34,883 nucleotides of DNA, taken from positions 1 to 34,883 of the forward strand of contig JAUYKM010000018.1 of the NCBI GenBank assembly GCA_030699125.1, in the 5' to 3' direction. The notes beneath the pieces were generated by a model. It searched no databases. It was not told where the DNA came from and saw only the letters and a list, made by a program, of their open reading frames with translations. Both the position numbers and the translations under genes were made by a program. Each line of letters begins with the position of its first letter. The stretch's first letter is position 1. This document shows positions 1 to 10,220 of this stretch, piece after piece. This DNA comes from Candidatus Daviesbacteria bacterium (GTDB taxonomy: Bacteria > Patescibacteriota > Microgenomatia > Daviesbacterales > UBA10151).

Positions 1-92
1 ATTTTCCCACTGGCATCAATGATATGTTTTTCTCTTTTAATATCTTTTATTGAAAGTTTATTCGTAGAAAAGCTTTGCTTATTAGTACTCAT
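1..92 (-). CDS. rplM: ribosomal protein uL13 (L13), N-terminal part, truncated by window edge
   Basis: ATG at 92 overlaps the rplQ stop as ATGA (89-92); translation MSTNKQSFSTNKLSIKDIKREKHIIDASGK matches the L13 N-terminus (..RKWYVIDAEGK..). Not in ORF track. Confidence 0.85.
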   Translation of the reverse strand, partial: MSTNKQSFSTNKLSIKDIKREKHIIDASGK

Positions 93-487
93 TTTTTTAT
101 TTTGGACGTCTTTCTTTTTATAGTTGGCTTTTGTGCAATAACTTTTTTCTTGGGGGGTGTTGGTTTTATCTCTTCAGCTCCAATCAAACTCATCTTAACC
201 CTCATAGTTTGATCACCCGGTCTTCTACCCATCTTAACAAGTGATGTATAACCTGAGGTTCTATCACCTAACTTTGCTAAAATTTCTTTAGTTAATCCAA
301 ACTGGTAGAATTTTTTCTCCTTAGCCAGATTAATCACTTTATCAACCAGGCCTTTTATGGATTTAGCCTTGGCTTCTGAAGTCGCAATAGTCCCGTGTGT
401 AAAAATGGCTTGGACTAAACCTTTAAAGAGTGTCTCACGGGTATCTTTATCTCTTCCAAGGTGTTTGCCATAAACTCTATGCCTCAC
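89..487 (-). CDS. rplQ: ribosomal protein bL17
   Basis: MRHRVYGKHLGRDKDTRETLFKGL..; GTG start overlapping the rpoA end by 11 nt. Confidence 0.95.
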   Translation of the reverse strand: MRHRVYGKHLGRDKDTRETLFKGLVQAIFTHGTIATSEAKAKSIKGLVDKVINLAKEKKFYQFGLTKEILAKLGDRTSGYTSLVKMGRRPGDQTMRVKMSLIGAEEIKPTPPKKKVIAQKPTIKRKTSKIKK

Positions 488-1379
488 GCAAAGACAACCC
501 CCTCTCAGTCAGCTTTTCCGAAATCATACTTAAGGATTTAGCACCCAAATTTTTTGCCTTTAGGAGTTGAGCTCTTGGGATATTGATTAAATCCTCAATT
601 GTTTCAATTTCAATTGCCTTTAAGGCATTGGTGATTCTAACCGGCAAATCTAATTCTTCTACAGTTAATTTCAATATTTCCTCAGAAATTTTTGGAGTTT
701 CATCTTCTTCCTCTTCTATCTGCGGCTCATATATATTTTTAAAACTTTCTGATAGTATTTTGGCTGTTTCATTTAAAGCCTCAATAGGCTTGATTGTACC
801 ATCTGTGGTAATATCTAAAATTAGTTTATCAAAATCCGTACTTCTACCTACACGAGTTGGTTCAACTGAATAATTAACAGCCACAATCGGACTAAATAGA
901 GCATCAATTACGATAACACCCATCTGATTTGTTTTTCTTTCCTCTGCTTGAGAGTAACCCTTACCTTTTTCTGCAATCATTTCCAAATTTAATTTTGCAT
1001 TCGCAGAAGTTAAGGTAGCGATATGTTGATCTCCATTAACAATCTCTCCATCGCCCTCTATTTCCAAATCTTTTGCTTTAACTTCCTTTTTGCCTGATGT
1101 TTTGATCTTTAATTTGATTGGACTATCTGAGTAAACCTTGGGGCGGATCTTTTTAATATTTAAAATAATTTCAATCACATCTTCTTTTATTCCATCGATG
1201 GTGGAAAACTGATGCGCCACTCCATCAATTTTAATTGAAGTGACTGCCCCACCGCCCAAGACAGTTAAAAGTACCCTTCTTAAACTATTTCCCAATGTAT
1301 GACCAAAACCTGCCTCTAAAGGTTCTATACTTAATTTAGCAGAATTGTCCGATGATTGTTCTGTCTTTACTTTAAACAT
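477..1379 (-). CDS. rpoA: RNA polymerase alpha subunit
   Basis: EPLEAGFGHTLGNSLRRVLL and C-terminal helix-hairpin-helix alpha-CTD. Confidence 0.97.
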   Translation of the reverse strand: MFKVKTEQSSDNSAKLSIEPLEAGFGHTLGNSLRRVLLTVLGGGAVTSIKIDGVAHQFSTIDGIKEDVIEIILNIKKIRPKVYSDSPIKLKIKTSGKKEVKAKDLEIEGDGEIVNGDQHIATLTSANAKLNLEMIAEKGKGYSQAEERKTNQMGVIVIDALFSPIVAVNYSVEPTRVGRSTDFDKLILDITTDGTIKPIEALNETAKILSESFKNIYEPQIEEEEDETPKISEEILKLTVEELDLPVRITNALKAIEIETIEDLINIPRAQLLKAKNLGAKSLSMISEKLTERGLSLREA

Positions 1380-1387
1380 AAATTAAT

Positions 1388-1993
1388 TTACCTTGAATAG
1401 TATTCCACAATTAATTGTTCCTCAATTGCTTGTTCCATCTCATCCCTTTCCGGTCTTCTTAAAACCTTGCCAAAAGTAGCTTCTCTTTCAAGCCACCCCG
1501 GCAAGGTAGATTGTTCTTCAATCTCTTTTTTGACCAGAGTATTATCTCTCAATTGAGGCGATAATGCAATAGTTTGACCTATATCCGTAGTATATGAGGG
1601 AATATTAATTTTTTTATTGTCAATTGAAATATGTCCGTGTGTAACTAATTGCCTGGCTTGGGCCCTGCTTTTGGCAAGACCTAATCTGAAGACTACATTA
1701 TCTAATCTTCTTTCCAAGAGCTCAAGAAGCATTAGACCCGTTGCTCCCTTTACTTTACTGGCTCTTTCAAAATATTTTCTAAATTGTCTCTCTAATATTC
1801 CATAAAATCTTTTGGCTTTCTGTTTTTCTCTTAGCTGAAGTCCATATTCAGAAACTCTTTTTCGTCTTCTGGCACTACTTCTTTGACCAGGATTTATCAC
1901 TCCCTTTCTTTCCATGGCTTTAATATCTTTACTAAAAAGAGGTAAACCTTCTCTTTTGGATAATCTTCTTTTGGGACCAGTGTATCTTGCCAT
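1388..1993 (-). CDS. rpsD: ribosomal protein uS4
   Basis: MARYTGPKRRLSKREGLPLF.. RRLDNVVFRLG..S4 domain. Confidence 0.97.
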   Translation of the reverse strand: MARYTGPKRRLSKREGLPLFSKDIKAMERKGVINPGQRSSARRRKRVSEYGLQLREKQKAKRFYGILERQFRKYFERASKVKGATGLMLLELLERRLDNVVFRLGLAKSRAQARQLVTHGHISIDNKKINIPSYTTDIGQTIALSPQLRDNTLVKKEIEEQSTLPGWLEREATFGKVLRRPERDEMEQAIEEQLIVEYYSR

Positions 1994-1996
1994 TTT

Positions 1997-2404
1997 TTAT
2001 ACTCTCCTTCTCTTTTTTGGTCTAGGGCCATTATGGGGAATCGGCGTCACATCAGCAATCATGGTAATATTTATTCCTGTTCCTCTTAAGGCTTTGATCG
2101 TAGCATCTCTACCTGGTCCAGGTCCTTTAATATAGACTTCACAAGAACTTATTCCTATCTCTTTTGCCTTTTGGGCAACTTTCTCCATGGCAGAAATGGC
2201 CGCAAAAGGGGTGGCTTTTCTGGCTCCTTTAAATCCGGAAGAACCGGAAGTTGCCCAGGCCAAAGTTTTACCAGAATTATCTGTCAGAGTAACCAGAGTA
2301 TTATTAAAAGTGGCAGTAACATAAACTCTACCAGCAGTTATTCTTTTTTCCTCTTTTTTTGTTTTTGCTCCAAAGGACTTTGTTTTTATCTGCTTTTTTG
2401 TCAT
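1997..2404 (-). CDS. rpsK: ribosomal protein uS11
   Basis: [41 protein letters not shown]. Confidence 0.97.
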   Translation of the reverse strand: MTKKQIKTKSFGAKTKKEEKRITAGRVYVTATFNNTLVTLTDNSGKTLAWATSGSSGFKGARKATPFAAISAMEKVAQKAKEIGISSCEVYIKGPGPGRDATIKALRGTGINITMIADVTPIPHNGPRPKKRRRV

Positions 2405-2820
2405 TTTTCAGCCTCTTTGGTTTCTGGTGCTTTTATGCCCGTTTTTGATTGGATCTCTTTACTAATTGCTCCCACTGTTTTTCTTTTTCCTCTTCTGGTC
2501 CTGGCATTACTCCTGGTTCTTTGACCTCTGGTAGGTAGACCTCTTTTATGTCTTAAACCTCTATAACTGCCTATTTCTTCCAGTCTTTTGATATTTTGTT
2601 CCACTTCCTGTCTTAAATCTCCCTCTACTTTAAATTTTTCTATTGCTTTCTGTAATTTTCCAATCTCTTCCTCTGTTAACTCTTTAACTTTTTTAGCAGC
2701 ATCTATCCTTGTTTCTTTTATTACATTAACCACATTGGAGCGGCCTATTCCAAAAATATAGGTAAGTCCAATATCCAATCTTTTATTTTCCGGTAAATCT
2801 ACTCCTGCTATACGTGCCAT
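2401..2820 (-). CDS. rpsM: ribosomal protein uS13
   Basis: [46 protein letters not shown]-type overlap with rpsK. Confidence 0.97.
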   Translation of the reverse strand: MARIAGVDLPENKRLDIGLTYIFGIGRSNVVNVIKETRIDAAKKVKELTEEEIGKLQKAIEKFKVEGDLRQEVEQNIKRLEEIGSYRGLRHKRGLPTRGQRTRSNARTRRGKRKTVGAISKEIQSKTGIKAPETKEAEK

Positions 2821-2823
2821 AAA

Positions 2824-2940
2824 TTATCCTTGTCTTTGCTTATGCCTAGGATCACGGGGGCATATTACATACAACACGCCCTCGCGCTTGACTATTTTAC
2901 AAAATTTACATCTTATTTTTATGCTAGCTGCTACTTTCAC
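2824..2940 (-). CDS. rpmJ: ribosomal protein bL36 (zinc-binding form)
   Basis: Not in ORF track (38 aa). GTG start at 2940: (M)[37 protein letters not shown], CxxC..C..H and PRHKQRQG terminus. Confidence 0.95.
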   Translation of the reverse strand: MKVAASIKIRCKFCKIVKREGVLYVICPRDPRHKQRQG

Positions 2941-2954
2941 GTTTTTAATTCTCC

Positions 2955-3197
2955 TTATTTCAATCTAAATGTAATTCTCCCTTTATCCAAATCATATTGA
3001 GGACTCATTTCAATCCTTACCCTATCTCCCTCCAAAAGCCTAATATAGTGCATCCTCATTTTACCTGAAATATGACATAAAATGATTCTGCCTACCAACT
3101 CAGGCAGTTGGGCACTTCTATCAATCCCTACTCTAAATAAAGTATTAGGCAAAACTTCCAATACTTTGCCTTCCACCTCAATTACATCTTTAGCCAT
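2955..3197 (-). CDS. infA: translation initiation factor IF-1
   Basis: [26 protein letters not shown]1 domain. Confidence 0.96.
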   Translation of the reverse strand: MAKDVIEVEGKVLEVLPNTLFRVGIDRSAQLPELVGRIILCHISGKMRMHYIRLLEGDRVRIEMSPQYDLDKGRITFRLK

Positions 3198-3247
3198 TAT
3201 TTAGGTCCTCGGTATTTTATCAAATTTAGGTTCATACTACAAGCCCA

Positions 3248-3312
3248 TAATTCTTGTTCTACAAGAATTAACAGGTTCTGCGAGTACTGCGATATAATTC
3301 CTCCCATCGCAG
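3248..3312 (-). promoter_or_regulatory. hairpin cluster in the map-infA intergenic region
   Basis: 10-bp perfect stem taattcttgt-tct-acaagaatta (3248-3270) and 7-bp stem ctgcgat/atcgcag (3287-3293/3306-3312). Confidence 0.6.
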
Positions 3313-3331
3313 GACGAGCAGGTCCTTATAA

Positions 3332-4093
3332 TTACGTATGTCTCCAGTCTGTTAAAACTTCCGCTCTCCTCTTTCCTATTACCACAGTCATCTCAAAAAG
3401 TCCTCCCCAAGACCCATCAGCTGAGGAGTAAGTCCATCCATCCTTATCCAAAGTTACTTCAGGTGTTCCTTTTGTATAGATAACCTCAATTGCCAAACTC
3501 ATTCCTATCTTTAAATCTTTGCCTGTTCCCCTCTTTCCATACCCGGCTACCTCAGGATCCTCATGTAATTTTTTGCCAATGCCATGTCCCACCAGACTTC
3601 TCACTATATGATATCCCAAACCTTCAACTTTGGACTGGATAGCCTCTGATATATCACCGATTCTATTCCCCGAAACTGCCTGTGCTACCCCATCCCATAA
3701 AGCTTCCTCACCTACTTTAAGAAATCTCTCTTTCTCTTTATTGCTTTTTCCATCTTTTTCCTTTACCAAGATCGTCCAAGCGCAATCCGCATGCCAACCT
3801 TTATAAACAGTAGCCAAATCAATACTGACTAAATCTCCTTCTCTTATTTTTCTTGCAGTTGGAATCCCGTGTACTACTTCTTCATTAACAGTAATGCAGG
3901 TGGCAAATTTATACCCTGGTACGCTTTTATAAGACAGATCACCACCCAATCGATAAATTTCATCCTCGGCAATTCTATTTAATTCCAACTCACTTATTCC
4001 TACTCTGATTGAATTAAGAGCTCGTTTTAGGGCAGAGGAAGCGATATAAGCACTCTTTCTCATTAAGCTATGCTCATAGCTGTTCCTAACCAC
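3332..4093 (-). CDS. map: methionine aminopeptidase type I (start uncertain; ORF track start 4147 lies inside adk)
   Basis: Metal ligands in SIDLATVYKGWHADCAWT, LVGHGIGKKLHEDPEV, MSLAIEV, LFEMTVVI; alternative GTG start at 4093 or ATG at 4063 reduces overlap with adk. Confidence 0.85.
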   Translation of the reverse strand: MVRNSYEHSLMRKSAYIASSALKRALNSIRVGISELELNRIAEDEIYRLGGDLSYKSVPGYKFATCITVNEEVVHGIPTARKIREGDLVSIDLATVYKGWHADCAWTILVKEKDGKSNKEKERFLKVGEEALWDGVAQAVSGNRIGDISEAIQSKVEGLGYHIVRSLVGHGIGKKLHEDPEVAGYGKRGTGKDLKIGMSLAIEVIYTKGTPEVTLDKDGWTYSSADGSWGGLFEMTVVIGKRRAEVLTDWRHT

Positions 4094-4616
4094 CGGTAGC
4101 CTTTCTGATATTTTCAAAGATTGGCCCGATTTCACCACTTCCATCAACTATTGACAACAAACCCAACCTTTGATAATAATCCAAAATTGGATCTGTCTGC
4201 TCATGATATATATTAAGTCTTTCAGTTATCAATTCCCTGGTATCGTCTTCTCTTCCTCTTTTCAAAAGTCTACTTATAGATTCTTCGTCAGAAATTTTTA
4301 AATAAATTACCTTATCAAAATTTGGCTCAAATAATCTTATCTGTTCCATATTTCTAGGATAACCGTCCAAAATATAACCATTTTGGCAATCGTCTTTAGC
4401 CAATCTTTTCTTTACCAGGGAGACTGTTGTCTCATTATCAATCAATTTACCCCTGTCGTAAATCTTTTTAATTCTTCTACCCTCATCACTATCTTCCTCT
4501 TTAAATTTTCTAAAAATCTCTCCGGTGGAAATTACAGGAACTTTAAGCTTTGCAGATAAAAGTTTTCCCTGAGTTGATTTTCCTGATCCCTGTGGACCAA
4601 TTAAAAGTATTCTCAT
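4086..4616 (-). CDS. adk: adenylate kinase, short-LID type
   Basis: P-loop [18 protein letters not shown]; 176 aa. Confidence 0.95.
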   Translation of the reverse strand: MRILLIGPQGSGKSTQGKLLSAKLKVPVISTGEIFRKFKEEDSDEGRRIKKIYDRGKLIDNETTVSLVKKRLAKDDCQNGYILDGYPRNMEQIRLFEPNFDKVIYLKISDEESISRLLKRGREDDTRELITERLNIYHEQTDPILDYYQRLGLLSIVDGSGEIGPIFENIRKATGG

Positions 4617-5908
4617 GATCGCCTGGCAAATACCTCATAACTTTTCTCAATCAGTTTAGATTCAAATTGTTTGGCTGTATCCATAATCACCGATACCACA
4701 ATCAAAAGCCCTGTTCCTCCTAAAACTAAAGTGGTAATGCCGGTAACTTGAGTGGCAATTGATGGCAATATGGCCACAGTTCCCAAAAAGATCGCTCCTG
4801 CCAAAGTCACTCGCACCATAATGTAATTAAGGTAAGAGGCAGTGGCAGTCCCCGGCCTGATCCCCGGGATAAATCCATTATATTTTTTTATTTCATCAGA
4901 CACTTTAACCGGATTAAAAATAACTGCTGTGTAGAAAAAGGTAAAACCAACCACCAATAAGAAATAAACTAAATTATAAATGAGATTAGTGGGGCCAAAA
5001 TTAGCAGCCAACCATCTGCCCAAAAAAGCAAGTTGCATCTGATTTACATTAGATAAATACTGGCCGGCAAAAGAAGGAACCAAAACCAGAGAAACTGCAA
5101 AAATAATGGGGATGACCCCTGCCTGGTTAACTCTTAAAGGTAAATAAGTTTTGACATCATCTTTTAAGATTTTCCCCCCGACAAACCTTCTGGCATACTG
5201 AACAGATATTTGTCTTCTTCCCTCATTAATAAAAACTACGGCTGCAATTACTGCCAGCGATAGAGCGGAAAAAATCAGTATATTTAAAATTTGAGTCTGT
5301 TCAATAATGGAGGCTGTCTGAGTAACTACCACCGGAATTCTGGAGACAATTCCGGCGAAAATCAAAAGAGAAATCCCATTACCGATACCATATTCCGTAA
5401 TCAGCTCCCCCAGCCACATCAGAAGAACGGTACCGGCAGTGAGTCCCACCACAATGGCGGCAATCTGAATGGGGGTCGCACTTGATAAAATCCCCTGATT
5501 AGTCAAAAGTACAAACATGCCTATAGCTTGTACAACAGCCAATGGTACAGCCAAATATCTGGTATATTGATTGATCTTTTGTCTGCCATAATCTCCTTCT
5601 TTAGATAAGGCCTCAAGCGAGGGTACAATCATGGTTAAAAGCTGCATAATAATTGAGGCATTAATATAGGGGTTTAATCCCAGGGAAATAATGGAAAAAT
5701 TAACCAAAGTTCCTCCGGAAAAAATATCCAAAAGCCCCAAAAGCTGATTGGAGGCAAAAAGATTTCTTAATGCTACAAAATCAATGCCCCCTACCGGAAT
5801 ATGGGCAATAATTCTAAAAAGAATGATTATGCAAACGGTAATAAAAATTTTCCGCCTTAGTTCAGCAATTTTAAAAGCATTAATAATGGGATCTAAAATA
5901 TTAGACAT
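4613..5908 (-). CDS. secY: preprotein translocase subunit SecY
   Basis: Multi-[34 protein letters not shown] overlap with adk. Confidence 0.97.
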   Translation of the reverse strand: MSNILDPIINAFKIAELRRKIFITVCIIILFRIIAHIPVGGIDFVALRNLFASNQLLGLLDIFSGGTLVNFSIISLGLNPYINASIIMQLLTMIVPSLEALSKEGDYGRQKINQYTRYLAVPLAVVQAIGMFVLLTNQGILSSATPIQIAAIVVGLTAGTVLLMWLGELITEYGIGNGISLLIFAGIVSRIPVVVTQTASIIEQTQILNILIFSALSLAVIAAVVFINEGRRQISVQYARRFVGGKILKDDVKTYLPLRVNQAGVIPIIFAVSLVLVPSFAGQYLSNVNQMQLAFLGRWLAANFGPTNLIYNLVYFLLVVGFTFFYTAVIFNPVKVSDEIKKYNGFIPGIRPGTATASYLNYIMVRVTLAGAIFLGTVAILPSIATQVTGITTLVLGGTGLLIVVSVIMDTAKQFESKLIEKSYEVFARRS

Positions 5909-6332
5909 CTACTTTTCCCCCAATTTTTTCAATAGCCTTTTTAACATTTTTCGAAACAGGCAATTTGACAATTAAGGCTTTTTCTAACTTTCCTTTTAAA
6001 AGAATTTTTATTCCAGATTTTACATCCTTCTCGTTGACAACTTTTGCCTTGATTAATTGTTCCAAATCTATCTTTGAACCTTTAGGGAAAACGTTTAACT
6101 TGGATAAATGAACGATTTTAGGTTTTGAGGAAATCTTAGGATTACCCTGTCCTTTTCTTAAAGGCAGTTTTCTGTAAAAAGAAACGTCCCCGGTGAATCT
6201 TAGAGGAATTTTTTCTCTAGATTTTTGTCCTTTTGATCCCCTGGCTGAAGTTTTTCCCTTACCAGAGCCTATTCCCCGCCCTATCCTCTTTTTAGATCTG
6301 GTCTTAATTTTTGTTAATTCATTTAGTTTCAT
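5901..6332 (-). CDS. rplO: ribosomal protein uL15 (ORF track start 6347; internal ATG at 6332 gives [10 protein letters not shown])
   Basis: [39 protein letters not shown]. Confidence 0.93.
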   Translation of the reverse strand: MKLNELTKIKTRSKKRIGRGIGSGKGKTSARGSKGQKSREKIPLRFTGDVSFYRKLPLRKGQGNPKISSKPKIVHLSKLNVFPKGSKIDLEQLIKAKVVNEKDVKSGIKILLKGKLEKALIVKLPVSKNVKKAIEKIGGKVDV

Positions 6333-6789
6333 CTTTACTGCCCCCATTAACTTTTCTCAGTCTTTTTAGAGCTTCCAGAGTGGCATAAACATTTGAGGCC
6401 TGATTAGAGGTTCCCAATATTTTGGAAACAATATCATGAATCCCGGCTGCTTCCACCACAATCCTCACTGCCCCTCCCGCAATCACTCCAGTACCCAAAG
6501 GAGCAGGTTTTAAAAGTACTCTGGCTGCTCCTAATTTAATTAAAATTTGATGGGGAATTGTTTTACCTTTAAGCGGTACTTCTATCATGTGTTTTTTGGC
6601 ATAAACTGTGGCTTTATTCACGGCCGATCTGACTTCTTGGGCTTTACCTAAACCTACTCCCACTTTGCCGTTTCTATCCCCCACCACAACCAATACTGAG
6701 AGAGATCTTTTATCTCCTCCTTTGGTCTTTTTAGAAACCCTATTCACTTGTACTACTTTTTCAAAATATTCTTCTACGTTATTATCCAT
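6319..6789 (-). CDS. rpsE: ribosomal protein uS5
   Basis: VVVGDRNGKVGVGLGKA..PLGTGVIAGGAVR. Confidence 0.97.
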   Translation of the reverse strand: MDNNVEEYFEKVVQVNRVSKKTKGGDKRSLSVLVVVGDRNGKVGVGLGKAQEVRSAVNKATVYAKKHMIEVPLKGKTIPHQILIKLGAARVLLKPAPLGTGVIAGGAVRIVVEAAGIHDIVSKILGTSNQASNVYATLEALKRLRKVNGGSKDETK

Positions 6790-6804
6790 AACTTTATTAG
6801 AAAT

Positions 6805-7137
6805 TTAAAATTCTAACCCCCCTTCTCTTGCTCCTTTGGCAAGTTGGGCTACTCTTCCATGATACAGAAATCCTCCTCTATCAAAAACAACTGTTTTAAT
6901 CTTTGCCTTCAAGGCCTTTTTGGCAATATCCTGACCAACCTTATATGCTCTTTCTTTTTTTACCCCCTTTTGCTTATAATCTGATGCCGAAAATAAAGTT
7001 TTCCCTCCCTTATCATCAATAATCTGAGCATAGATATGTTTATTGGCCCGAAAGATGGCCAGTCTTGGCATATTCTCTGTACCCAGTATCTTTTTTCTAA
7101 CTTTAATATGTCTTTTAATCCTTGATCGTCTTTTCAT
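6805..7137 (-). CDS. rplR: ribosomal protein uL18
   Basis: [42 protein letters not shown]. Confidence 0.96.
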   Translation of the reverse strand: MKRRSRIKRHIKVRKKILGTENMPRLAIFRANKHIYAQIIDDKGGKTLFSASDYKQKGVKKERAYKVGQDIAKKALKAKIKTVVFDRGGFLYHGRVAQLAKGAREGGLEF

Positions 7138-7142
7138 ATAAA

Positions 7143-7733
7143 TTAAGCTGATCCTCCCGGAGTGCCTGGCATACCTATTTTCCCGCTTTTACCTAACTTC
7201 TTTCTGACATATTCACCCATCATTCTAATACCTTTACCTTTATAAACATCCGGCTTTCTTACTTTTCTAATATTGGCTGCTACCTGACCGACTAACTGCT
7301 TATCTATACCAATTACTTTTATTTTGGTATTATCTGATATCTCAAAGCTGATTCCTTCCGGGGCTTTAATTTCTACCGGATGTGAATATCCAACATTTAG
7401 GCTAATATGGTCAGAACCACCTTGTACTCTAAAACCGACCCCTATCAGTTCCAAATTTTTACTCCATCCCTCAGTTACCCCATTAATCATATTGACAATA
7501 ATATTTCTGACCAATCCTTGTAGTGCCTTGGTCCTTTTTTGATCATTTTTCTTACTTATAACAATCCTATTTGCAGCTATTTCCACCGAAACTAATTTCT
7601 CCACATGAAATTTTAAGCTTCCTTTAGGCCCGGTTACTTTAATAAAGCTTTCCATCTTTTCAACTGTAACCCCTTCCGGTATTAAAATAGGTGCATCTCC
7701 CACTCTACCCATATATTTGTTTAACCCTACCAA
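7143..7733 (-). CDS. rplF: ribosomal protein uL6
   Basis: [11 protein letters not shown]..; [17 protein letters not shown]. Confidence 0.97.
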   Translation of the reverse strand: MVGLNKYMGRVGDAPILIPEGVTVEKMESFIKVTGPKGSLKFHVEKLVSVEIAANRIVISKKNDQKRTKALQGLVRNIIVNMINGVTEGWSKNLELIGVGFRVQGGSDHISLNVGYSHPVEIKAPEGISFEISDNTKIKVIGIDKQLVGQVAANIRKVRKPDVYKGKGIRMMGEYVRKKLGKSGKIGMPGTPGGSA

Positions 7734-8107
7734 ACTAGGGCCATGACCTCCCCTCCTAGATGTTTTTTTCTGGCTTCTTTATCAGTCATAATACCTTTTG
7801 GAGTAGAAATAATAGCAATTCCTAACCCACTTAAAACTCTTGGTAACTCGTTTACCCCTTTATAAACTCTAAGGGAAGGCTTTGAGATTCTTTTTAAATC
7901 TGTCAGTGCAGGTTGTCTGTTGATATATTTCAGAGAAACAAACACCTCATGATTTTTTTCTTCAACAGAATCAATATATCCTTCTTTTTGAAGTAATTTC
8001 ATAATTTTTATAATCAGTTTAGAATAAGGTTGACTGACTGATTCCTTACCTACTCTATAACCGTTTTTAATTCTGATTAATGCATCTCCAATTGAATCTG
8101 ATACCAT
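7727..8107 (-). CDS. rpsH: ribosomal protein uS8 (ORF track start 8116; MVSDSIGD start at 8107 preferred)
   Basis: DSIGDALIRIKNGYRVG..; [26 protein letters not shown]. Confidence 0.95.
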   Translation of the reverse strand: MVSDSIGDALIRIKNGYRVGKESVSQPYSKLIIKIMKLLQKEGYIDSVEEKNHEVFVSLKYINRQPALTDLKRISKPSLRVYKGVNELPRVLSGLGIAIISTPKGIMTDKEARKKHLGGEVMALVW

Positions 8108-8109
8108 AA

Positions 8110-8289
8110 TTACCAACTCGCTTTCTTTACTCCGGGCAATTGCCCAAGATAAGCCAACTCTCTAAAACATAATCTGCAAAGTCCAAATTTTCTGATATAT
8201 GCTCTTGATCTACCACACCTTAAACAACGGTTTTTCTTTTGCACATCATATTTAAATTTATTTTTTACAATATTACTGACCTTGGCCAT
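8110..8289 (-). CDS. rpsN: ribosomal protein uS14, type Z (zinc)
   Basis: Not in ORF track (59 aa). [59 protein letters not shown]; CxxC..CxxC. Confidence 0.95.
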   Translation of the reverse strand: MAKVSNIVKNKFKYDVQKKNRCLRCGRSRAYIRKFGLCRLCFRELAYLGQLPGVKKASW

Positions 8290-8290
8290 A

Positions 8291-8836
8291 TTAGCTTTCC
8301 TTTCTGAAAGGCATCCCCAAACTCTCTAAAAGTTTAAAACCCTCCTCACGAGTCTTGGCAGATGTGGTGATGGTTATTGCCAACCCCCTTACTTTATCTA
8401 CACTCTTATAATCAATCTCCGGAAAAATGGTCTGCTCTTTCAAACCGATATTTAAATTACCCTGACTGTCAAAAGATTTTTCCGATACTCCTTTAAAATC
8501 TCTCACTTTGGGTAAGACGATACTAATTAGTTTATCCAAAAAATCATACATCCTCTCTCCTCTTAAGGTCATCATCATGCCTATTGGCTGACCCTGACTC
8601 ACTTTAAAAGATGCCACCGATTTTTTGGCATATGTCACCTGAGGTTTCTGGCCCGATAATTGGGATAAATAAACCTTAGCTTTATCTAATATACCCTGAT
8701 CATCTTTGGCATCTCCCAATCCTATACTGATTACAATCTTTTCCACAAAAGGTACAGCCATCATGTTTTTTAGACCCAATTCCTCTCGTAATTTTCCTTT
8801 TACTTCCTTAATATATTTATCTTTCAGTCTGCTCAT
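8291..8836 (-). CDS. rplE: ribosomal protein uL5
   Basis: [35 protein letters not shown]-like. Confidence 0.96.
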   Translation of the reverse strand: MSRLKDKYIKEVKGKLREELGLKNMMAVPFVEKIVISIGLGDAKDDQGILDKAKVYLSQLSGQKPQVTYAKKSVASFKVSQGQPIGMMMTLRGERMYDFLDKLISIVLPKVRDFKGVSEKSFDSQGNLNIGLKEQTIFPEIDYKSVDKVRGLAITITTSAKTREEGFKLLESLGMPFRKES

Positions 8837-8838
8837 TT

Positions 8839-9150
8839 TTAAATAATCTCCTTCTTACATTTTTTGCAAATTCTTACCTTTATATTTCCACTAATCTTAA
8901 ATCCCACTCGTGTTACTTTATGACAATTCGGACAGATCAAGGCCACATTAGAAATATTCATAGGTTTAGGAAGATCAATGATTCCCCCTTCAATATCTCT
9001 GTATTTTTTAACATGTCTTTTATAAACATTAGCCCCCTCCACAAACAATTTCTTTTGTTTTCCCAATACATACGCCACTTTAGCCTCCTTACCTCGATCT
9101 TTTCCTAATAAAATTTTGACTTTGTCACCTTTTTTAATCTTCATTACCAT
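8839..9150 (-). CDS. rplX: ribosomal protein uL24 (with CxxC..CxxC C-terminus)
   Basis: [46 protein letters not shown]. Confidence 0.96.
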   Translation of the reverse strand: MVMKIKKGDKVKILLGKDRGKEAKVAYVLGKQKKLFVEGANVYKRHVKKYRDIEGGIIDLPKPMNISNVALICPNCHKVTRVGFKISGNIKVRICKKCKKEII

Positions 9151-9512
9151 ACCTCCTGGGCAAGCGAAATAATCTTTGAATACCCCACGTCTCTAACCTC
9201 CCTAGCTATCGGCCCAAAGATTCTGGTAGCTCTTAGGTTTCCATCATTATCCAAAATCACGGCTGCATTATCATCAAATTTAATATAAGAACCATCATCC
9301 CTTCTCAACTCCTTTTTGGTTCTGACAATTACAGCTTTAACAATTTCATGTTTTTTGACCTGACCATTTGGATCAGCTACTTTAACTACTGCCACTACCA
9401 ACTCTCCCAGTTTAGCCTTACGTTTACCAGAACCTCCCAAAGGTTGAATTACCTGTAGGATTTTTGCTCCGCTATTGTCTGCTACCACCAATCTGCTTCT
9501 ATGTTGAACCAT
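9144..9512 (-). CDS. rplN: ribosomal protein uL14
   Basis: [27 protein letters not shown]. Confidence 0.97.
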   Translation of the reverse strand: MVQHRSRLVVADNSGAKILQVIQPLGGSGKRKAKLGELVVAVVKVADPNGQVKKHEIVKAVIVRTKKELRRDDGSYIKFDDNAAVILDNDGNLRATRIFGPIAREVRDVGYSKIISLAQEVW

Positions 9513-9540
9513 TATTTAGTCATCAGCTATCAGCTATCAG
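9513..9540. repeat. heptanucleotide array (4 units) at the rpsQ 3' end / rpsQ-rplN junction
   Basis: minus strand CTGATAG CTGATAG CTGATGA CTAAATA. Confidence 0.8.
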
Positions 9541-9925
9541 ACTCTCCTCTCTTTTTTCTTGGCCTTTTTTGTTTTTCTTCTATTTTATCTGCTAGCTGAG
9601 GACTGTTAACTGTAGACTCTTTCTGCTTTTTCTTCTCCGGCATTACTTCTTCAACTACTCTTTTGGCCTCCTCTTTTAACTTCTCCGCAGTTAACTCTTC
9701 CAAGTTTTTACCCACCACTTTAATAATTTTGAAATGTTTCTTTTTTGAAACTGGTCTTATTTTGAGAATTTCCACTATATCTCCTATCTTTACTCCAATT
9801 GAATCATCCACCAGATACTTTTTACTTCTGATAAAACTTTTTTTATACAAAGGATGGACAGCCTTTCTTTCCACTAAAACTGTGGCAGTATTTTTTAATT
9901 TGGTGGAAACTATTCTACCGATCAT
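9530..9925 (-). CDS. rpsQ: ribosomal protein uS17 with long repeat-derived C-terminal extension
   Basis: GRIVSTKLKNTATVLVERKAVHPLYKKSFIRSKKYLVDD..GDIVEI; about 50 aa tail. Confidence 0.94.
   Translation of the reverse strand: MIGRIVSTKLKNTATVLVERKAVHPLYKKSFIRSKKYLVDDSIGVKIGDIVEILKIRPVSKKKHFKIIKVVGKNLEELTAEKLKEEAKRVVEEVMPEKKKQKESTVNSPQLADKIEEKQKRPRKKRGESDS
9590..9617. repeat. degenerate heptanucleotide array (4 units) in the rpsQ tail
   Basis: plus strand TGCTAGC TGAGGAC TGTTAAC TGTAGAC. Confidence 0.65.
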
Positions 9926-10218
9926 TTCTTACCTCCGGTTTTTCTGGCATCTGTTTTCTGTTTATCAGATTGACTAACAACTGATGAACTTTTATCCGAC
10001 AACTGATTACTGAAAACTGATAACTGCTCTTTTTGCTTTATCACAGTCAACACCTGGGCCAAATCTTTTTTCTTTTTGTGAATCATCTTCGTATCCTTCA
10101 TTTTCTTCATATTTTTATCCAAAGTTAAATCAGCAATTTCTTTTTCCAACCTTTTTGCTCTTACTTGCAATTCCTTAATATCTAATTTTTTTATTTCTGT
10201 CATTTCTGTTTTTTTCAT
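9922..10218 (-). CDS. rpmC: ribosomal protein uL29 with C-terminal extension
   Basis: LDIKELQVRAKRLEKEIADLTLDKNMKKMKDTKMIHKKKKDLAQVLTVIKQKE. Confidence 0.9.
   Translation of the reverse strand: MKKTEMTEIKKLDIKELQVRAKRLEKEIADLTLDKNMKKMKDTKMIHKKKKDLAQVLTVIKQKEQLSVFSNQLSDKSSSVVSQSDKQKTDARKTGGKK
9999..10026. repeat. heptanucleotide array (4 units) in the rpmC tail
   Basis: plus strand ACAACTG ATTACTG AAAACTG ATAACTG. Confidence 0.8.
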
Positions 10219-10220
10219 TT

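Noticed and set aside
583-873. Plus-strand ORFs opposite ribosomal protein genes (583..873, 1914..2135, 2171..2524, 12248..12550, 12780..13115, 13127..13519 and others)
   Set aside because: Antisense shadows of conserved r-protein genes with no independent evidence.
3332-4147. FEMT in place of the usual FEHT in methionine aminopeptidase as loss of activity
   Set aside because: The Glu metal ligand and the other ligands are present; the His-to-Met change alone does not justify a claim.
9513-9540. Heptamer arrays as a CRISPR array
   Set aside because: Units are 7 bp with no spacers and no cas genes in the window.
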